A stretch of DNA of 64,000 nucleotides from Photobacterium sanctipauli (GTDB taxonomy: Bacteria; Pseudomonadota; Gammaproteobacteria; Enterobacterales; Vibrionaceae): the NCBI RefSeq assembly GCF_003026495.1, contig NZ_PYMA01000018.1, forward strand, positions 46,966-110,965, written 5' to 3'. The first letter of the stretch is position 1. Each line of letters begins with the position of its first letter. The notes under the pieces are model-generated. The model was given only the letters and a program-made list of their open reading frames with translations, made no database searches and was not told the origin of the DNA. Below are positions 50,502 to 59,655 of this stretch, in pieces. The position numbers and the translations under genes are program-made.

Positions 50502-52410
50502 AATCAGTAACGCCCAACTGGCGTATGGTGATCACGCGCTGCTAGATAAAGCAGAGTTCCTTCTTCAGCCTAACGAACGCGTTTGTTTGGTAGGTCGCAA
50601 CGGCGCTGGTAAATCAACCCTAATGAAGGTGATTGCCGGTGATGTACTGCTTGATGATGGCAGTATTCAGCGTCAATCAGAGCTAAAGGTTTCGCGTCTT
50701 GAGCAGGATCCACCGCGTGATGCAGAGGGCAGCGTATTTGATTATGTGTCGGAAGGCTTGGCCGAGATTGGCCTGGTTCTAAAAGAGTACCACCGCCTAC
50801 TGGATTTGATCACGCATGAACCGACTGAATCCAACTTTGCCAAGTTGGCTCGCGCTCAAGAGAAAATCGATCATGCGGATGCGTGGCAGTTTGATAATAA
50901 AATCACCTCTGTATTGCAGCACCTGCAACTTGAGCCGAATACCTTACTGAAAGACTTGTCAGGCGGCTGGCAGCGCAAGGCTGCGTTGGCTCGTGCGCTG
51001 GTTTGTAGCCCTGATATCTTGCTGCTTGATGAGCCGACCAACCACCTGGATGTATCGACGATTGAATGGCTGGAAGGTTTCCTGAAAGAATTTAACGGTG
51101 CGATTGTCTTTATCTCGCACGACCGTGCCTTTATCCGTTCCATGTCTACCCGAATTGTCGATTTGGATCGTGGCCAGCTGGCGTCTTTCCCTGGTGACTA
51201 TGACAAGTACCTTGAAGACAAGGAAGAGATGCTGCGTGTCGAAGCCGAGCAAAATGCCGAGTTCGACAAGAAACTGGCGCAGGAAGAAGTGTGGATCCGT
51301 CAGGGGATTAAAGCCCGTCGTACCCGCAACGAAGGCCGCGTACGCGCACTGAAGCAGCTGCGCCGCGAACGCAGCGAGCGCCGTGAAGTGGTCGGCAAGG
51401 CTGATATGCAGCTTCAAGATGCCCAGCGCTCAGGCAAAATTGTCTTTGAAGCTGAAAACATCAGCTACAGCTACGGTGATAAGCCAATCATTAAAGACTT
51501 TAGCTTTAATGTTATGCGCGGGGACCGTATCGCACTGATTGGCCCGAATGGTTGTGGTAAGAGTACCTTGCTTAAAATCATGCTGGGTAACTTGGAGTCA
51601 CAGGGTCACTTCCATTGTGGTACTAAGCTTGAGGTTGCTTACTTCGATCAGTACCGTGAAGTGCTCGATCCTGAAAAAACAGTGATGGACAACCTTGCCG
51701 ACGGTAAGCAAGAAGTCACGGTTAATGGCCGTACACGCCATGCTCTGGGCTACTTGCAAGATTTCCTTTTCCACCCGCGCCGTGCTCGTACGCCGGTAAA
51801 AGCCCTGTCGGGTGGTGAGAAAAACCGCCTGTTGTTGGCGAAACTTTTCCTTAAGCCTAATAATTTATTGGTGCTAGATGAACCAACTAACGATTTAGAT
51901 ATCGAAACTTTGGAACTTTTGGAAGAAATTCTTGCCAACTATCAGGGTACGTTATTATTAGTGAGCCACGATCGTCAGTTCGTTGATAATACAGTCACAA
52001 CAAGTTGGATTTTCGAAGGGAATGGTGTCATCGATGAGTACGTTGGTGGCTACCACGATGCGCAAGAACAACGAGCGAATTCGCTAAGTCAAATAGCGAA
52101 AGCGCAGGCGGCTCAAATTGAAGCGGCCAAAAAGAAAAATGAGAACAAGCAGCGCCAGGCTGACCGCCCTAAAGCAGGTAAGAAGCTTTCTTACAAACTG
52201 CAGAAAGAGTTGGAAGATCTGCCGCTAAAGATTGAAGAACTGGAAAACGAAATTGCTGAACTGCAGGAAAAAATTAACGATCCTGCGTTCTTCTCAGATG
52301 TGAAGAATGATACTCAATCGGTGCTAAGCCGATTGGCCGATGCGGAATCGGAGTTTGAGCAGGCGTTCGAACGTTGGGAAGAATTAGAAGCGATGCAAAA
52401 GGAATCTTAA
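50488..52410 (+). CDS. uup: ABC-F ATPase Uup
   Basis: A 640-aa soluble tandem ATPase without TM helices. The first domain has 'GRNGAGKST', 'LSGGWQRK' and 'LLLDEPTNHLD'; the second has 'GPNGCGKST', 'LSGGEKNR' and 'LVLDEPTNDLD'. The linker between them (about 235-310) is Arg/Lys-rich, and a C-terminal coiled coil (about 555-640) is typical of Uup. ABC-F proteins act on ribosomes. E. coli Uup influences transposon precise excision and ribosome assembly. It overlaps the previous gene, and its stop overlaps the next ATG (TAATG). Confidence 0.94.
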   Translation: MALIKISNAQLAYGDHALLDKAEFLLQPNERVCLVGRNGAGKSTLMKVIAGDVLLDDGSIQRQSELKVSRLEQDPPRDAEGSVFDYVSEGLAEIGLVLKEYHRLLDLITHEPTESNFAKLARAQEKIDHADAWQFDNKITSVLQHLQLEPNTLLKDLSGGWQRKAALARALVCSPDILLLDEPTNHLDVSTIEWLEGFLKEFNGAIVFISHDRAFIRSMSTRIVDLDRGQLASFPGDYDKYLEDKEEMLRVEAEQNAEFDKKLAQEEVWIRQGIKARRTRNEGRVRALKQLRRERSERREVVGKADMQLQDAQRSGKIVFEAENISYSYGDKPIIKDFSFNVMRGDRIALIGPNGCGKSTLLKIMLGNLESQGHFHCGTKLEVAYFDQYREVLDPEKTVMDNLADGKQEVTVNGRTRHALGYLQDFLFHPRRARTPVKALSGGEKNRLLLAKLFLKPNNLLVLDEPTNDLDIETLELLEEILANYQGTLLLVSHDRQFVDNTVTTSWIFEGNGVIDEYVGGYHDAQEQRANSLSQIAKAQAAQIEAAKKKNENKQRQADRPKAGKKLSYKLQKELEDLPLKIEELENEIAELQEKINDPAFFSDVKNDTQSVLSRLADAESEFEQAFERWEELEAMQKES

Positions 52411-54563
52411 TGCAACACAAGACATTAAAGCTATCGACACTGGCGATTCTGATCGCCGGTGCCACACATGCCAACGCTGCTGTATACCGTGTGGTAGAAG
52501 TTGATGCATCTAAAGAAGTAGCAAACAACCAATACTTCCCTCAAGTGACGGCTGATCTGAATGATAGTATTCGTTTCTATGGACAAGGGTTATTTACAGC
52601 CTCCTCCAGAGCAAGTTGTTTTACTGAAGAGTGTGATGAAACAGAATACCTTGTTTATGGTGAAAGTCGTTTAGGTGCTGATGGTATCAATTATCGCGAT
52701 GAAGTACCGTTTCTGAGCGATAATTACCAAGAAGTTAATGATGTCATTGAGTTAGAAAGGTACTGTGATCGAAACCTTGGACCAAATACTTGTGAAAACT
52801 GGGCGAGAACGCAGTTCTACGGTTCATTCTATAACGAGAATGACCGTGGTGATCGCACAGGTCTTGGTGGTTTTGTTCGTGAATTAGAGGCGTGGTCACA
52901 AAACTATTATTCGAATGCGACTGCTATGGTTGAAAGCGGGCAAACTCTGAGTCCATTAATGACATTTGCTGATGAGAGCTCAGGTTATAGTGATGAGGTT
53001 AAAGGTTATCTTGGTACTATTGTAGATAGTGTTGGTCAGCACAAATCTACAAATAGTGTTGTAAATAGTGCCGGTACTTCGTCTTTAGGTGATTATAAAC
53101 TAGGTGTTACAAGTGCTGCTTACTTTTACGATGGTAGTCGCTATGCTCGCCAGTTCAATAAGCGTGGTTTCGTTAATGCTGGTACTTCGATGTTTGGTCT
53201 CGAACCGATAGAAGGTCAGAATAATGAGCAGGAAGAAGGTCAAAGTAGTGTTAACAGTGACGAGTTAATTCAAAAGGCTGGGCAGACTTTAGCATGGGAT
53301 GCTGTTGAGTATAATGGCAACCTGTTAGTCGTTGGTAGTGCATCATTTAACCCAAGTAACTTTAGAGACAGTGATAAGGTTCCTGACCGCGATATAAGCA
53401 CTGACCCGAATTATAATAGTAATTCTTTCCGTGATTGCTTAGATGATTACTTTGCTACCAGTAATAATACTCCAAACTTAGATGCTTTTTATAATACTCG
53501 AGAGTGTCAAATTTCGGTATTTGCTAATGATGCTGCTTTCTGGACTATTGGTTCTGATGAGCAGCTTGTAGCTCGTTCAATAGCTGAACGTGTAGATCGA
53601 AATGGAGTAACTTATGAAGCACTTGATCCTGATAACCGGGATCGTACCTTCCAAGGTTCAGCGCGAGCTGTAGAGTTAGTTGATGGCTCACCTGTGATTG
53701 TTGGTTTCACTACAGATTCAATTAATAAAGAATCGATCAATGAAGCTCGTAAAGACTACTATGCGGTTCGTGCAGCTGTGTATGAGCTAAAGTTTGATTC
53801 TACTGGCTCTGTAGCGGAGAATCAGTGGGAAAGGAAAATAATCCCTGGCTTGCCAATTGAAGACAACAGTGGTGATCGTCGATTAACATATTCGATTGCT
53901 ACCGATGTAAACCAGAACAACATGGTTGTAGGTGTTGCAAAGAACTACTTTGCTGAGAACCGTTCATATGCTGAGCGTATCTTTGTGTTTGATAACAACA
54001 CCGACACAGTCTCCTACATTGATGAAACAACAACTTCGACTGATGTCTTTTTTGCTGGTGCCAATGGTTACCCTGCCGCTATCAACAAACATGACCAGGT
54101 TGTTGGCCGTGTGGATTCAGAAACTGCAAACCAAGTCGATGGTAAGTTCCGCCGTCAGCGTGGTTTCACGTACATTGCAGGTAGTGATATCGCTGATTCT
54201 CCACTGACATCGAATAAAGCATGGTTGCTTGATGACTTAACGTATGGGGGTGAAGACGATGAAATCTCGATTGCAAATAACCAGTTCCGAATTGCTGATG
54301 CAACAGGCATTACTGATGATGGCGTAATTTCAGCAACGGCATTCAAGTGTGAAGGCGGTTATGACACGTTTACCAAAGAATCATTCTGTAAGGGTGGTGA
54401 ACCGAACGCAGAGAAACAGGTTGCGGTTAAGCTGATTCCTGTTCCAGCAGGTGAGATTCAGGCTCGTCCAGCGGAAGAAGAGACCATTAAACGACAAGGC
54501 GCTTCTTTGGGTATTTTTGCTCTGACACTACTTGGCTGGCTAGGGTTCCGTCGCCGCAAGTAA
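52410..54563 (+). CDS. DUF3466 exported protein with GlyGly-CTERM-like tail
   Basis: A 717-aa protein starting at ATG 52410, one base overlap with uup; a longer frame from 52374 lies inside uup. Signal peptide at about 1-24 ('ATHANAAVYR'). The body has repeated 'VV.G....N' segments ('MVVGVAKNYF', 'VVGRVDSE', 'VIVGFTTD') as in DUF3466 beta-repeat proteins of Vibrio. The C-terminus 'QGASLGIFALTLLGWLGFRRRK' layout (small residues, hydrophobic helix, Arg/Lys tail) is of the rhombosortase/GlyGly-CTERM type. It is probably sorted to the outer surface by the type II secretion route; its role is unknown. Confidence 0.78.
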   Translation: MQHKTLKLSTLAILIAGATHANAAVYRVVEVDASKEVANNQYFPQVTADLNDSIRFYGQGLFTASSRASCFTEECDETEYLVYGESRLGADGINYRDEVPFLSDNYQEVNDVIELERYCDRNLGPNTCENWARTQFYGSFYNENDRGDRTGLGGFVRELEAWSQNYYSNATAMVESGQTLSPLMTFADESSGYSDEVKGYLGTIVDSVGQHKSTNSVVNSAGTSSLGDYKLGVTSAAYFYDGSRYARQFNKRGFVNAGTSMFGLEPIEGQNNEQEEGQSSVNSDELIQKAGQTLAWDAVEYNGNLLVVGSASFNPSNFRDSDKVPDRDISTDPNYNSNSFRDCLDDYFATSNNTPNLDAFYNTRECQISVFANDAAFWTIGSDEQLVARSIAERVDRNGVTYEALDPDNRDRTFQGSARAVELVDGSPVIVGFTTDSINKESINEARKDYYAVRAAVYELKFDSTGSVAENQWERKIIPGLPIEDNSGDRRLTYSIATDVNQNNMVVGVAKNYFAENRSYAERIFVFDNNTDTVSYIDETTTSTDVFFAGANGYPAAINKHDQVVGRVDSETANQVDGKFRRQRGFTYIAGSDIADSPLTSNKAWLLDDLTYGGEDDEISIANNQFRIADATGITDDGVISATAFKCEGGYDTFTKESFCKGGEPNAEKQVAVKLIPVPAGEIQARPAEEETIKRQGASLGIFALTLLGWLGFRRRK

Positions 54564-54589
54564 TTTCTTGTTAGATTTGTTCGTTTTTT

Positions 54590-54618
54590 ACTCAGGCTCA
54601 CAATTTGTGAGCCTGAGT
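54590..54618 (+). terminator. Long hairpin after the DUF3466 gene
   Basis: Perfect ACTCAGGCTCACAA / TTGTGAGCCTGAGT repeat (14 bp, essentially no loop). The T-tract after it is poor (CGTTTC). Confidence 0.65.
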
Positions 54619-54733
54619 CGTTTCTGGGCTTGATCTACCGCTTCACTTGGCTAATTCTTAATAGTGGAGTCACAAAAACTCCATCATTATGCAAAAGTAA
54701 TGAAAGAAACCGAATAAGGATGAGGATCGTACT

Positions 54734-54907
54734 ATGAAGAGACAAAAGCGGGATCGTTTGGAACGCGCACAATCTCAAGGCTACAAGGCTGGTATTAATG
54801 GTCGTTCCAGTGAAGAATGTCCGTATCAACAAACGGATGCCCGTACTAACTGGCTAGGTGGCTGGCGAGAAGCAAGAGAAGATCTGCAATCTGGCCTATT
54901 TAAATAA
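54734..54907 (+). CDS. rmf: Ribosome modulation factor RMF
   Basis: A 57-aa protein, 'MKRQKRDRLERAQSQGYKAG' continuing with 'GRSSEECPYQ' and 'NWLGGWREAR', clearly E. coli Rmf (55 aa). In stationary phase RMF binds the 30S subunit near the anti-Shine-Dalgarno sequence and dimerises 70S into inactive 100S particles with HPF. The leader has TGAGGATCGT before the ATG. It neighbours fabA as in E. coli and is followed by a strong terminator. Confidence 0.95.
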   Translation: MKRQKRDRLERAQSQGYKAGINGRSSEECPYQQTDARTNWLGGWREAREDLQSGLFK

Positions 54908-54932
54908 TAATCTCCCTTCATATCACCCTTAT

Positions 54933-54963
54933 GCAAGCCCCTTTCAGGAGAAGGGGCTTCTTG
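54933..54963 (+). terminator. Terminator of rmf
   Basis: AAGCCCCTT / AAGGGGCTT stem with a seven-base loop, then CTTGC. Confidence 0.75.
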
Positions 54964-55043
54964 CTATCTAGGGCTAGGAGATTAGCCCCAGCCTTAAACC
55001 CGATTAGCGATTCATCCATTATGGCTGATTTCTCTATACTTCA

Positions 55044-55075
55044 GGCAAAAGAAAAGGCTGCACAGGGCAGCCTTT
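55044..55075 (-). terminator. Terminator of fabA
   Basis: AAAGGCTGC / GCAGCCTTT stem. The minus-strand tail is TCTTTTGCC. Confidence 0.82.
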
Positions 55076-55107
55076 GGGAATGATTAAGAAACTATCTTAA
55101 ACGTAGA

Positions 55108-55623
55108 TTAGAACGTTGACGTATCTTTGAAAAGACCGACTTTAAGATCTTTAGCAACATAGATTTCTTTACCGTCAACCAGTACGCGGCCATCAGCAAC
55201 GCCCATAATTAGCTTGCGGTTGATAACGCGTTTTAGCTGGATTTCATACGTTACTTTTTTCGCTTCCGGCAAGATTTGGCCTGTGAATTTCACTTCGCCA
55301 ACACCTAGGGCGCGACCTTTACCTTCACCGCCTTGCCAGCCAAGGAAGAAACCCACTAGTTGCCACATCGCATCAAGGCCAAGACAACCAGGCATTACAG
55401 GGTCACCTTTGAAGTGGCAATCGAAGAACCATAGGTCAGGGTTGATATCCAGCTCAGCGTGGATGAAACCTTTGCCATGCTCGCCACCTTCGTTGGTAAT
55501 AGTAACGATGCGGTCAATCATTAGCATGTTGTCAGATGGTAAGGATGGGAATTCGGGACCGTAAAGTTCGCCTTTACCACATGCAACAAGTTCGTCGTAG
55601 TTATAAGATTGCTGGCGTTTCAT
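55108..55623 (-). CDS. fabA: 3-hydroxydecanoyl-ACP dehydratase/isomerase FabA
   Basis: A 171-aa hot-dog enzyme, nearly identical in layout to E. coli FabA (172 aa). Catalytic His70 ('FFDCHFKGDPVMPGC') and Asp84 ('LGLDAMWQLVG') are present. It makes trans-2-decenoyl-ACP and isomerises it to cis-3, starting unsaturated fatty acid synthesis. A FabR-like palindrome lies 39 bases upstream (55662-55679), and the Lon-like gene is upstream on the same strand. Confidence 0.97.
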   Translation of the reverse strand: MKRQQSYNYDELVACGKGELYGPEFPSLPSDNMLMIDRIVTITNEGGEHGKGFIHAELDINPDLWFFDCHFKGDPVMPGCLGLDAMWQLVGFFLGWQGGEGKGRALGVGEVKFTGQILPEAKKVTYEIQLKRVINRKLIMGVADGRVLVDGKEIYVAKDLKVGLFKDTSTF

Positions 55624-55661
55624 CAGACTTTAATGCTCCTTAAAAAGTATGAAGGCAATTT

Positions 55662-55679
55662 AGCTTACACATGTAAGCC
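55662..55679. promoter_or_regulatory. FabR-like operator upstream of fabA
   Basis: AGCTTACACATGTAAGCC is a near-palindrome (GCTTACA / TGTAAGC) of the type bound by FabR at fabA/fabB promoters (E. coli AGCGTACAC...GTTCGCT). It lies just upstream of fabA and close to the end of ycbZ. Confidence 0.55.
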
Positions 55680-55691
55680 AGACAACTCGGA

Positions 55692-57380
55692 TCAGTGCTG
55701 GACAAACCAGTTTCTAATGCGACCTAACCAACTGACTTCGCTATTAAGTTCTCCGTTATGGAAAGTATCGATACGCTGTGCTATTCGAGAAAGTAGCGTT
55801 TCAGTTTCTTCCTCTTCACTACGGAACACCATGCCGGTAAGTAGTGGCAGGGCGTCGTCAACGCTTTCAACGGTCCATAAATGGAATTGGCCTGACTTGA
55901 TTGCGTTGAGAACTTCATCGTTCAAACATAGGTTAGTTAAGTTTGTTTTCGGTAAAATGACACCTTGCTTGCCTGTCAGCCCACGGAAGGCACAAACCTT
56001 GTAGAACCCTTCAATTTTTTCATTGATCCCGCCCACAGCCTGTACACGGCCAAATTGGTCCACAGCGCCCGTGACTGCAATTTGTTGGTTGATAGGCTGG
56101 ATAGCCAAGGCTGAAACTAGCGAGCAAAGCTCAGCAAGGGAGGCGCTGTCACCATCGACTTCAGAATAGGATTGTTCGAATACAATGGATGCGGCATAAG
56201 GCAGAGGCTGGTCTAAATCGAGCGCAGTACTGAGGAAGGCCTGCATAATCATCATGCCTTTGGCGTGAATATTACCGCCAAGCTCAGCTTTGCGTTCAAC
56301 GTCAGAAATATCACCATCGCCAAAGTGTACCACACATGAGATACGTGCTGGTTCGCCGTAGGCACGAGGGTGTCCTGGCACTTCAACAACGGTTAGGCCA
56401 TTTACTTGGCCAATTTCTTCGCCCTGGCAGTTAATCACAACCTGACCATGGTGAATATCCTCGATAGCACGTTCTGGTAGGTACGATTCGCGGTATTCAC
56501 GTGCTTTTATTGAATTATCAATATCTTTAGCTGAAATGGTGTTACCCTGTGACTCAATTGCCGCTTCACACAGTAGGCTTTGGTGCCATAACGGGCACAA
56601 AGGTACGCGGGTTTGGTCTTCGGCGTATCGTGCACCGGTTTTTAATACCATCTCGATAGCGGCAGTATCGGCCAGTTCTGGTAGCGATGCCTTGGCGATA
56701 ATGGCTTTTAGATAAGAAAGGTAAAGCGGTAGGTTAGCTTCATTGATAACCAAATCCTGCTCAAACTCGCCATACATGGTAAAACCAGAAGAGACATCAG
56801 GCTCGGCGTGCTCCAGTTCGCCCATTAAATAGCGATCGCCAATCAGTACTAGCTTGATGTTCAACTGCTCTGCTGGTGGCAGTGGGTATAGCCTTTTGTT
56901 AGAAGCAGCTTGCCATTCTAGCGAGCCATTCATCAACACTGATTTGAGGCGAGGCCACAAGCTCGGGTTGCTAAGAATGGCTGCGACAGAAAGCACGAGG
57001 TAACCGTTATTGGCTTGATGAACTAAACCATGCTTAACTTGCGGCTTATGCAGGCCGCTTTCTTCTAGTGGCGGGTAGACAGTACCAAATAGGTTTTGCT
57101 CTGTAACGTTTTCACCAGCCACAATAACAGGTGGCTCGCCATTGCTTGGTGCATGTTGTGAGAGTAGTTCAATAACATAGTCTCGGTAGACCTTGTTATC
57201 TGGCGCAGTAATACGTAGCACACGAGGCTGTATTTCTACAGCGGTAAACCGGCGTACAGCATCCGTAAGACGATCTTGCAACGTGCCTGTTACTGCAGGA
57301 GAGAGAGCGTCATATTGAGAAAGGATGGTTTGGTATGTCGAGTAATCTGGAGTCATTGTACGCCAAGTTTCTTCTTGCAT
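55692..57380 (-). CDS. ycbZ: Lon-like ATP-independent protease (YcbZ/LonH family)
   Basis: A 562-aa protein. The start at Met (57380, 'MQEETWRTMTPDYSTYQ') aligns with E. coli YcbZ; a further upstream ATG at 57443 adds an unrelated leader. The N-terminal region is a degenerate AAA-like domain without a Walker A. The C-terminal Lon protease domain has 'QSYSEVDGDSASLAELCSLV' with the catalytic Ser, and Lys in the later 'GGINEKIEGF'. Substrates are unknown. It lies upstream of fabA and is divergent from matP, as in E. coli. Confidence 0.9.
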   Translation of the reverse strand: MQEETWRTMTPDYSTYQTILSQYDALSPAVTGTLQDRLTDAVRRFTAVEIQPRVLRITAPDNKVYRDYVIELLSQHAPSNGEPPVIVAGENVTEQNLFGTVYPPLEESGLHKPQVKHGLVHQANNGYLVLSVAAILSNPSLWPRLKSVLMNGSLEWQAASNKRLYPLPPAEQLNIKLVLIGDRYLMGELEHAEPDVSSGFTMYGEFEQDLVINEANLPLYLSYLKAIIAKASLPELADTAAIEMVLKTGARYAEDQTRVPLCPLWHQSLLCEAAIESQGNTISAKDIDNSIKAREYRESYLPERAIEDIHHGQVVINCQGEEIGQVNGLTVVEVPGHPRAYGEPARISCVVHFGDGDISDVERKAELGGNIHAKGMMIMQAFLSTALDLDQPLPYAASIVFEQSYSEVDGDSASLAELCSLVSALAIQPINQQIAVTGAVDQFGRVQAVGGINEKIEGFYKVCAFRGLTGKQGVILPKTNLTNLCLNDEVLNAIKSGQFHLWTVESVDDALPLLTGMVFRSEEEETETLLSRIAQRIDTFHNGELNSEVSWLGRIRNWFVQH

Positions 57381-57597
57381 GGGCTTCTGCTTTATTTCGT
57401 TAGTGTGAAAAAGACAGCAGTATAAATGAATCAATAGCCGCATAATAGGTATATCACGACGATTATTTCATGATTTGCGCTGTGAGTGAGATCTGCTTAA
57501 AAACAACTGGTTAAAACTCAAAATCCAATTGAGCTTTAGCTTAGTTAAGGTTACACTGTCACCCTTAAGTTTAGACTTATCGAGAAAACCTGACACT

Positions 57598-58050
57598 ATG
57601 AAATATCAGCAGCTTGAAAACTTGGAAGCCGGTTGGAAATGGAATTATTTGGTAAAAAAATGGAAAGAAGGCGAAGCAATTACATGCTACATCGATACCA
57701 GTGAGGCTGAAGCTGCTGTAAAAGATTTACTTGCTATCGAGCATGAGCCAACCCGCGTGCTCAAGTGGATCAACAAGCATATGTCAGCAGATCTTGATAA
57801 AAAGCTCAAGCAGGCGATCCGTGCCAAGCGCAAGCGCCACTTCAATGCCGAGCAGGTTCATACCCGTAAAAAATCCATCGACCTTGACTACCGTGTTTGG
57901 GAAAAGCTAGCAGAGAAGTCTAAAGAGCTTGATTGTACGCTGTCAGACACCATCGAATATTTATTGAGTGAGTCGAATAAGACAGAGCAGGCCAGCAAGA
58001 AAGTACTGGATATTAAAAACGATCTCCATGAGTTGCTCGACTTTGACTAA
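57598..58050 (+). CDS. matP: Macrodomain Ter protein MatP
   Basis: A 150-aa protein. The ATG at 57598 gives 'MKYQQLENLEAGWKWNYLVK', which matches E. coli MatP exactly in register. The DNA-binding part contains 'KRKRHFNAEQVHTRKKSIDL', followed by a ribbon-helix-helix ('YRVWEKLAEKSKEL') and a C-terminal helix. It binds matS sites in the replication terminus and links to ZapB for cell division. Its presence suggests the terminus region is organised as in enterobacteria. Confidence 0.95.
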   Translation: MKYQQLENLEAGWKWNYLVKKWKEGEAITCYIDTSEAEAAVKDLLAIEHEPTRVLKWINKHMSADLDKKLKQAIRAKRKRHFNAEQVHTRKKSIDLDYRVWEKLAEKSKELDCTLSDTIEYLLSESNKTEQASKKVLDIKNDLHELLDFD

Positions 58051-58172
58051 TCAAGCTACGAACGAAGCAATAAATTGCCCGCTCTGAGGGCATGGGTCGG
58101 CGGTAATTGATTTGAAGGCAAAAAATGCCGCGGTGATGTAGGATTAAAAATAAACGCTGAAAGGAGTAGCGA

Positions 58173-58478
58173 ATGGAATATGTGATCGTCCTGGCTATTA
58201 TTGTATTTGTTTTAGTCTTTTGGGACAGGCCAATTATGGTGTTGACCTTTGAGGATGGAAAACTCACGCAATCTAAAGGCAATATTCCTAATGGCTTTTT
58301 AATGGGATGCAAAGATATCGCCCATAAACAACCGTTCTCGGGCAAGATCAAGGTCTATAAAAATCGCTTTACCACCAAGCTTGTGTTTTCAAAGTCGGTA
58401 CCATCGAAAGTCAAACAACGGATTCATAACGTCTTTCCGTATAGTGGTAATACCAAGAAGCGCGGTAAGCGTGCCTAA
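58173..58478 (+). CDS. DUF3634 family membrane-anchored protein
   Basis: A 101-aa protein with one N-terminal TM helix (about 3-17, 'YVIVLAIIVFVLVFW') followed by 'PIMVLTFEDGKLTQSKGNIP', 'GFLMGCKDIA' and a basic C-terminus ('NTKKRGKRA'), the pattern of DUF3634 in Vibrionaceae. Inner-membrane, basic tail in the cytoplasm; function unknown. Ribosome site AAAGGAG. Monocistronic with terminator. Confidence 0.8.
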   Translation: MEYVIVLAIIVFVLVFWDRPIMVLTFEDGKLTQSKGNIPNGFLMGCKDIAHKQPFSGKIKVYKNRFTTKLVFSKSVPSKVKQRIHNVFPYSGNTKKRGKRA

Positions 58479-58505
58479 AATTCCTTGTTGATTGCACTTA
58501 CACTG

Positions 58506-58530
58506 AAAAGCTTCTTAGGAAGCTTTTTTT
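58506..58530 (+). terminator. Terminator after the DUF3634 gene
   Basis: AAAAGCTTC / GAAGCTTTT stem, TTAG loop, T-tract. Confidence 0.88.
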
Positions 58531-58572
58531 GTTTCTCGTACACTGTTTTTATTCTGCATATAAGGAGCTCAC

Positions 58573-58971
58573 ATGCTGACACCACATGCCTTTCGTTTAA
58601 CCCAAGGGGCTGATTTGAAACTGGCTATGCTTGATTATGTCAAAGCTCACCAGATCCAAGCGGGCTCTCTGCTAAGCACTGTTGGCTGTTTATCTGTGGC
58701 AGTTATCCGGTTAGCGAATGAAAGTGAAACTATAACGCTGGAGGGGCCGTTAGAGGTATTGTCATTAACAGGTACACTCACGCCTGAGCATGTTCATTTG
58801 CATATTTCAGTGGCAGATGCGAATGGCGCTGTCTATGGTGGCCATCTTGTGGAAGGCTCAATAGTTTCCTATACCGCAGAGGTGTGCTTAGCGGCTTATG
58901 AAAACCTGACATTCACTCGTGAATTTGATGAGAAAACTGGCTTCACAGAGCTGTGTGTGAAACCTCGTTAG
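58573..58971 (+). CDS. PPC/DUF296 domain protein
   Basis: A 132-aa single PPC (plant and prokaryote conserved, DUF296) domain: 'AFRLTQGADLKLAMLDY', 'GSLLSTVGCLSVAVIRLAN', 'LEVLSLTGTLTPEHVHLHIS' and 'GGHLVEGSIVSYTAEVCL'. The His residues of 'EHVHLH' and 'GGHL' form the putative metal/ligand site of the trimeric fold. In plants the domain binds DNA with AT-hooks; free-standing bacterial members have no settled role. TAAGGAG ribosome site. Confidence 0.85.
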   Translation: MLTPHAFRLTQGADLKLAMLDYVKAHQIQAGSLLSTVGCLSVAVIRLANESETITLEGPLEVLSLTGTLTPEHVHLHISVADANGAVYGGHLVEGSIVSYTAEVCLAAYENLTFTREFDEKTGFTELCVKPR

Positions 58972-59090
58972 TTCTACGGACTGGAGATAGTATTTGAGGC
59001 AGTTACTTCGTTAGCTTAGAGGACCTTGACGATTCTGCATACCGTATATACTGAATGAATAAGGACTTTTTAAGGTGGCGGTATTGTTCT

Positions 59091-59648
59091 ATGCAGAAAA
59101 ACGTCGATTCAACGCATTCTGAATTAAATCAAACCGATTTTTCGGTCTTGTCAGCAAGGCAGCAGTCGTTTCAGCGCCAAATTAAAGGCAATCACTGTTA
59201 TGGTTGCGGAAGTGAAAACCCTGATGGACTCAATATACAAAGCTATTGGGCACTGTCTATCAATGGTGAGTTGCTTGAGGAGTCACTTTGCCACTTTGAG
59301 CCAGAACCGCACCATAGTGCTGCACCTACACATTTTTTAAATGGCGGGATCATTGCGACGGTAATTGATTGCCACTGTATTTGTACTGCAATGGCATACG
59401 CTTACCAGCGAGCTGGTCGACCGATTGGTCAAGGAGAGGGATTATGGTTTGCAACCGGTGCGTTATCCTTGAAGTACCATCGCCCGGTAGGAATGGACTC
59501 AACCATCATTTTAAAAGCGCATGTTATTGATTTTAGTGAGTCGAAAGCTGAGCTGGAATGTCAGTTATTTTCGAACAGTAAAATGGCAGTATCAGCTAAA
59601 TTAACTGCTGTGCGGGTGCCCGATGAATGGATGCGTACACCGGGCTGA
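59091..59648 (+). CDS. Hot-dog-fold thioesterase-like protein
   Basis: About 185 aa from ATG 59091; an in-frame ATG at 59055 adds 12 residues and neither has an ideal ribosome site. 'NHCYGCGSENPDGLN' is the CxxCG motif of PaaI-type thioesterases. 'THFLNGGIIATVIDCH' carries the catalytic-loop pattern (GGxxA..D/E), and 'LSLKYHRPVGMDSTIIL' completes the hot-dog fold. It probably hydrolyses an acyl-CoA; the substrate is unknown. Confidence 0.75.
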   Translation: MQKNVDSTHSELNQTDFSVLSARQQSFQRQIKGNHCYGCGSENPDGLNIQSYWALSINGELLEESLCHFEPEPHHSAAPTHFLNGGIIATVIDCHCICTAMAYAYQRAGRPIGQGEGLWFATGALSLKYHRPVGMDSTIILKAHVIDFSESKAELECQLFSNSKMAVSAKLTAVRVPDEWMRTPG

Positions 59649-59655
59649 TGATTGA

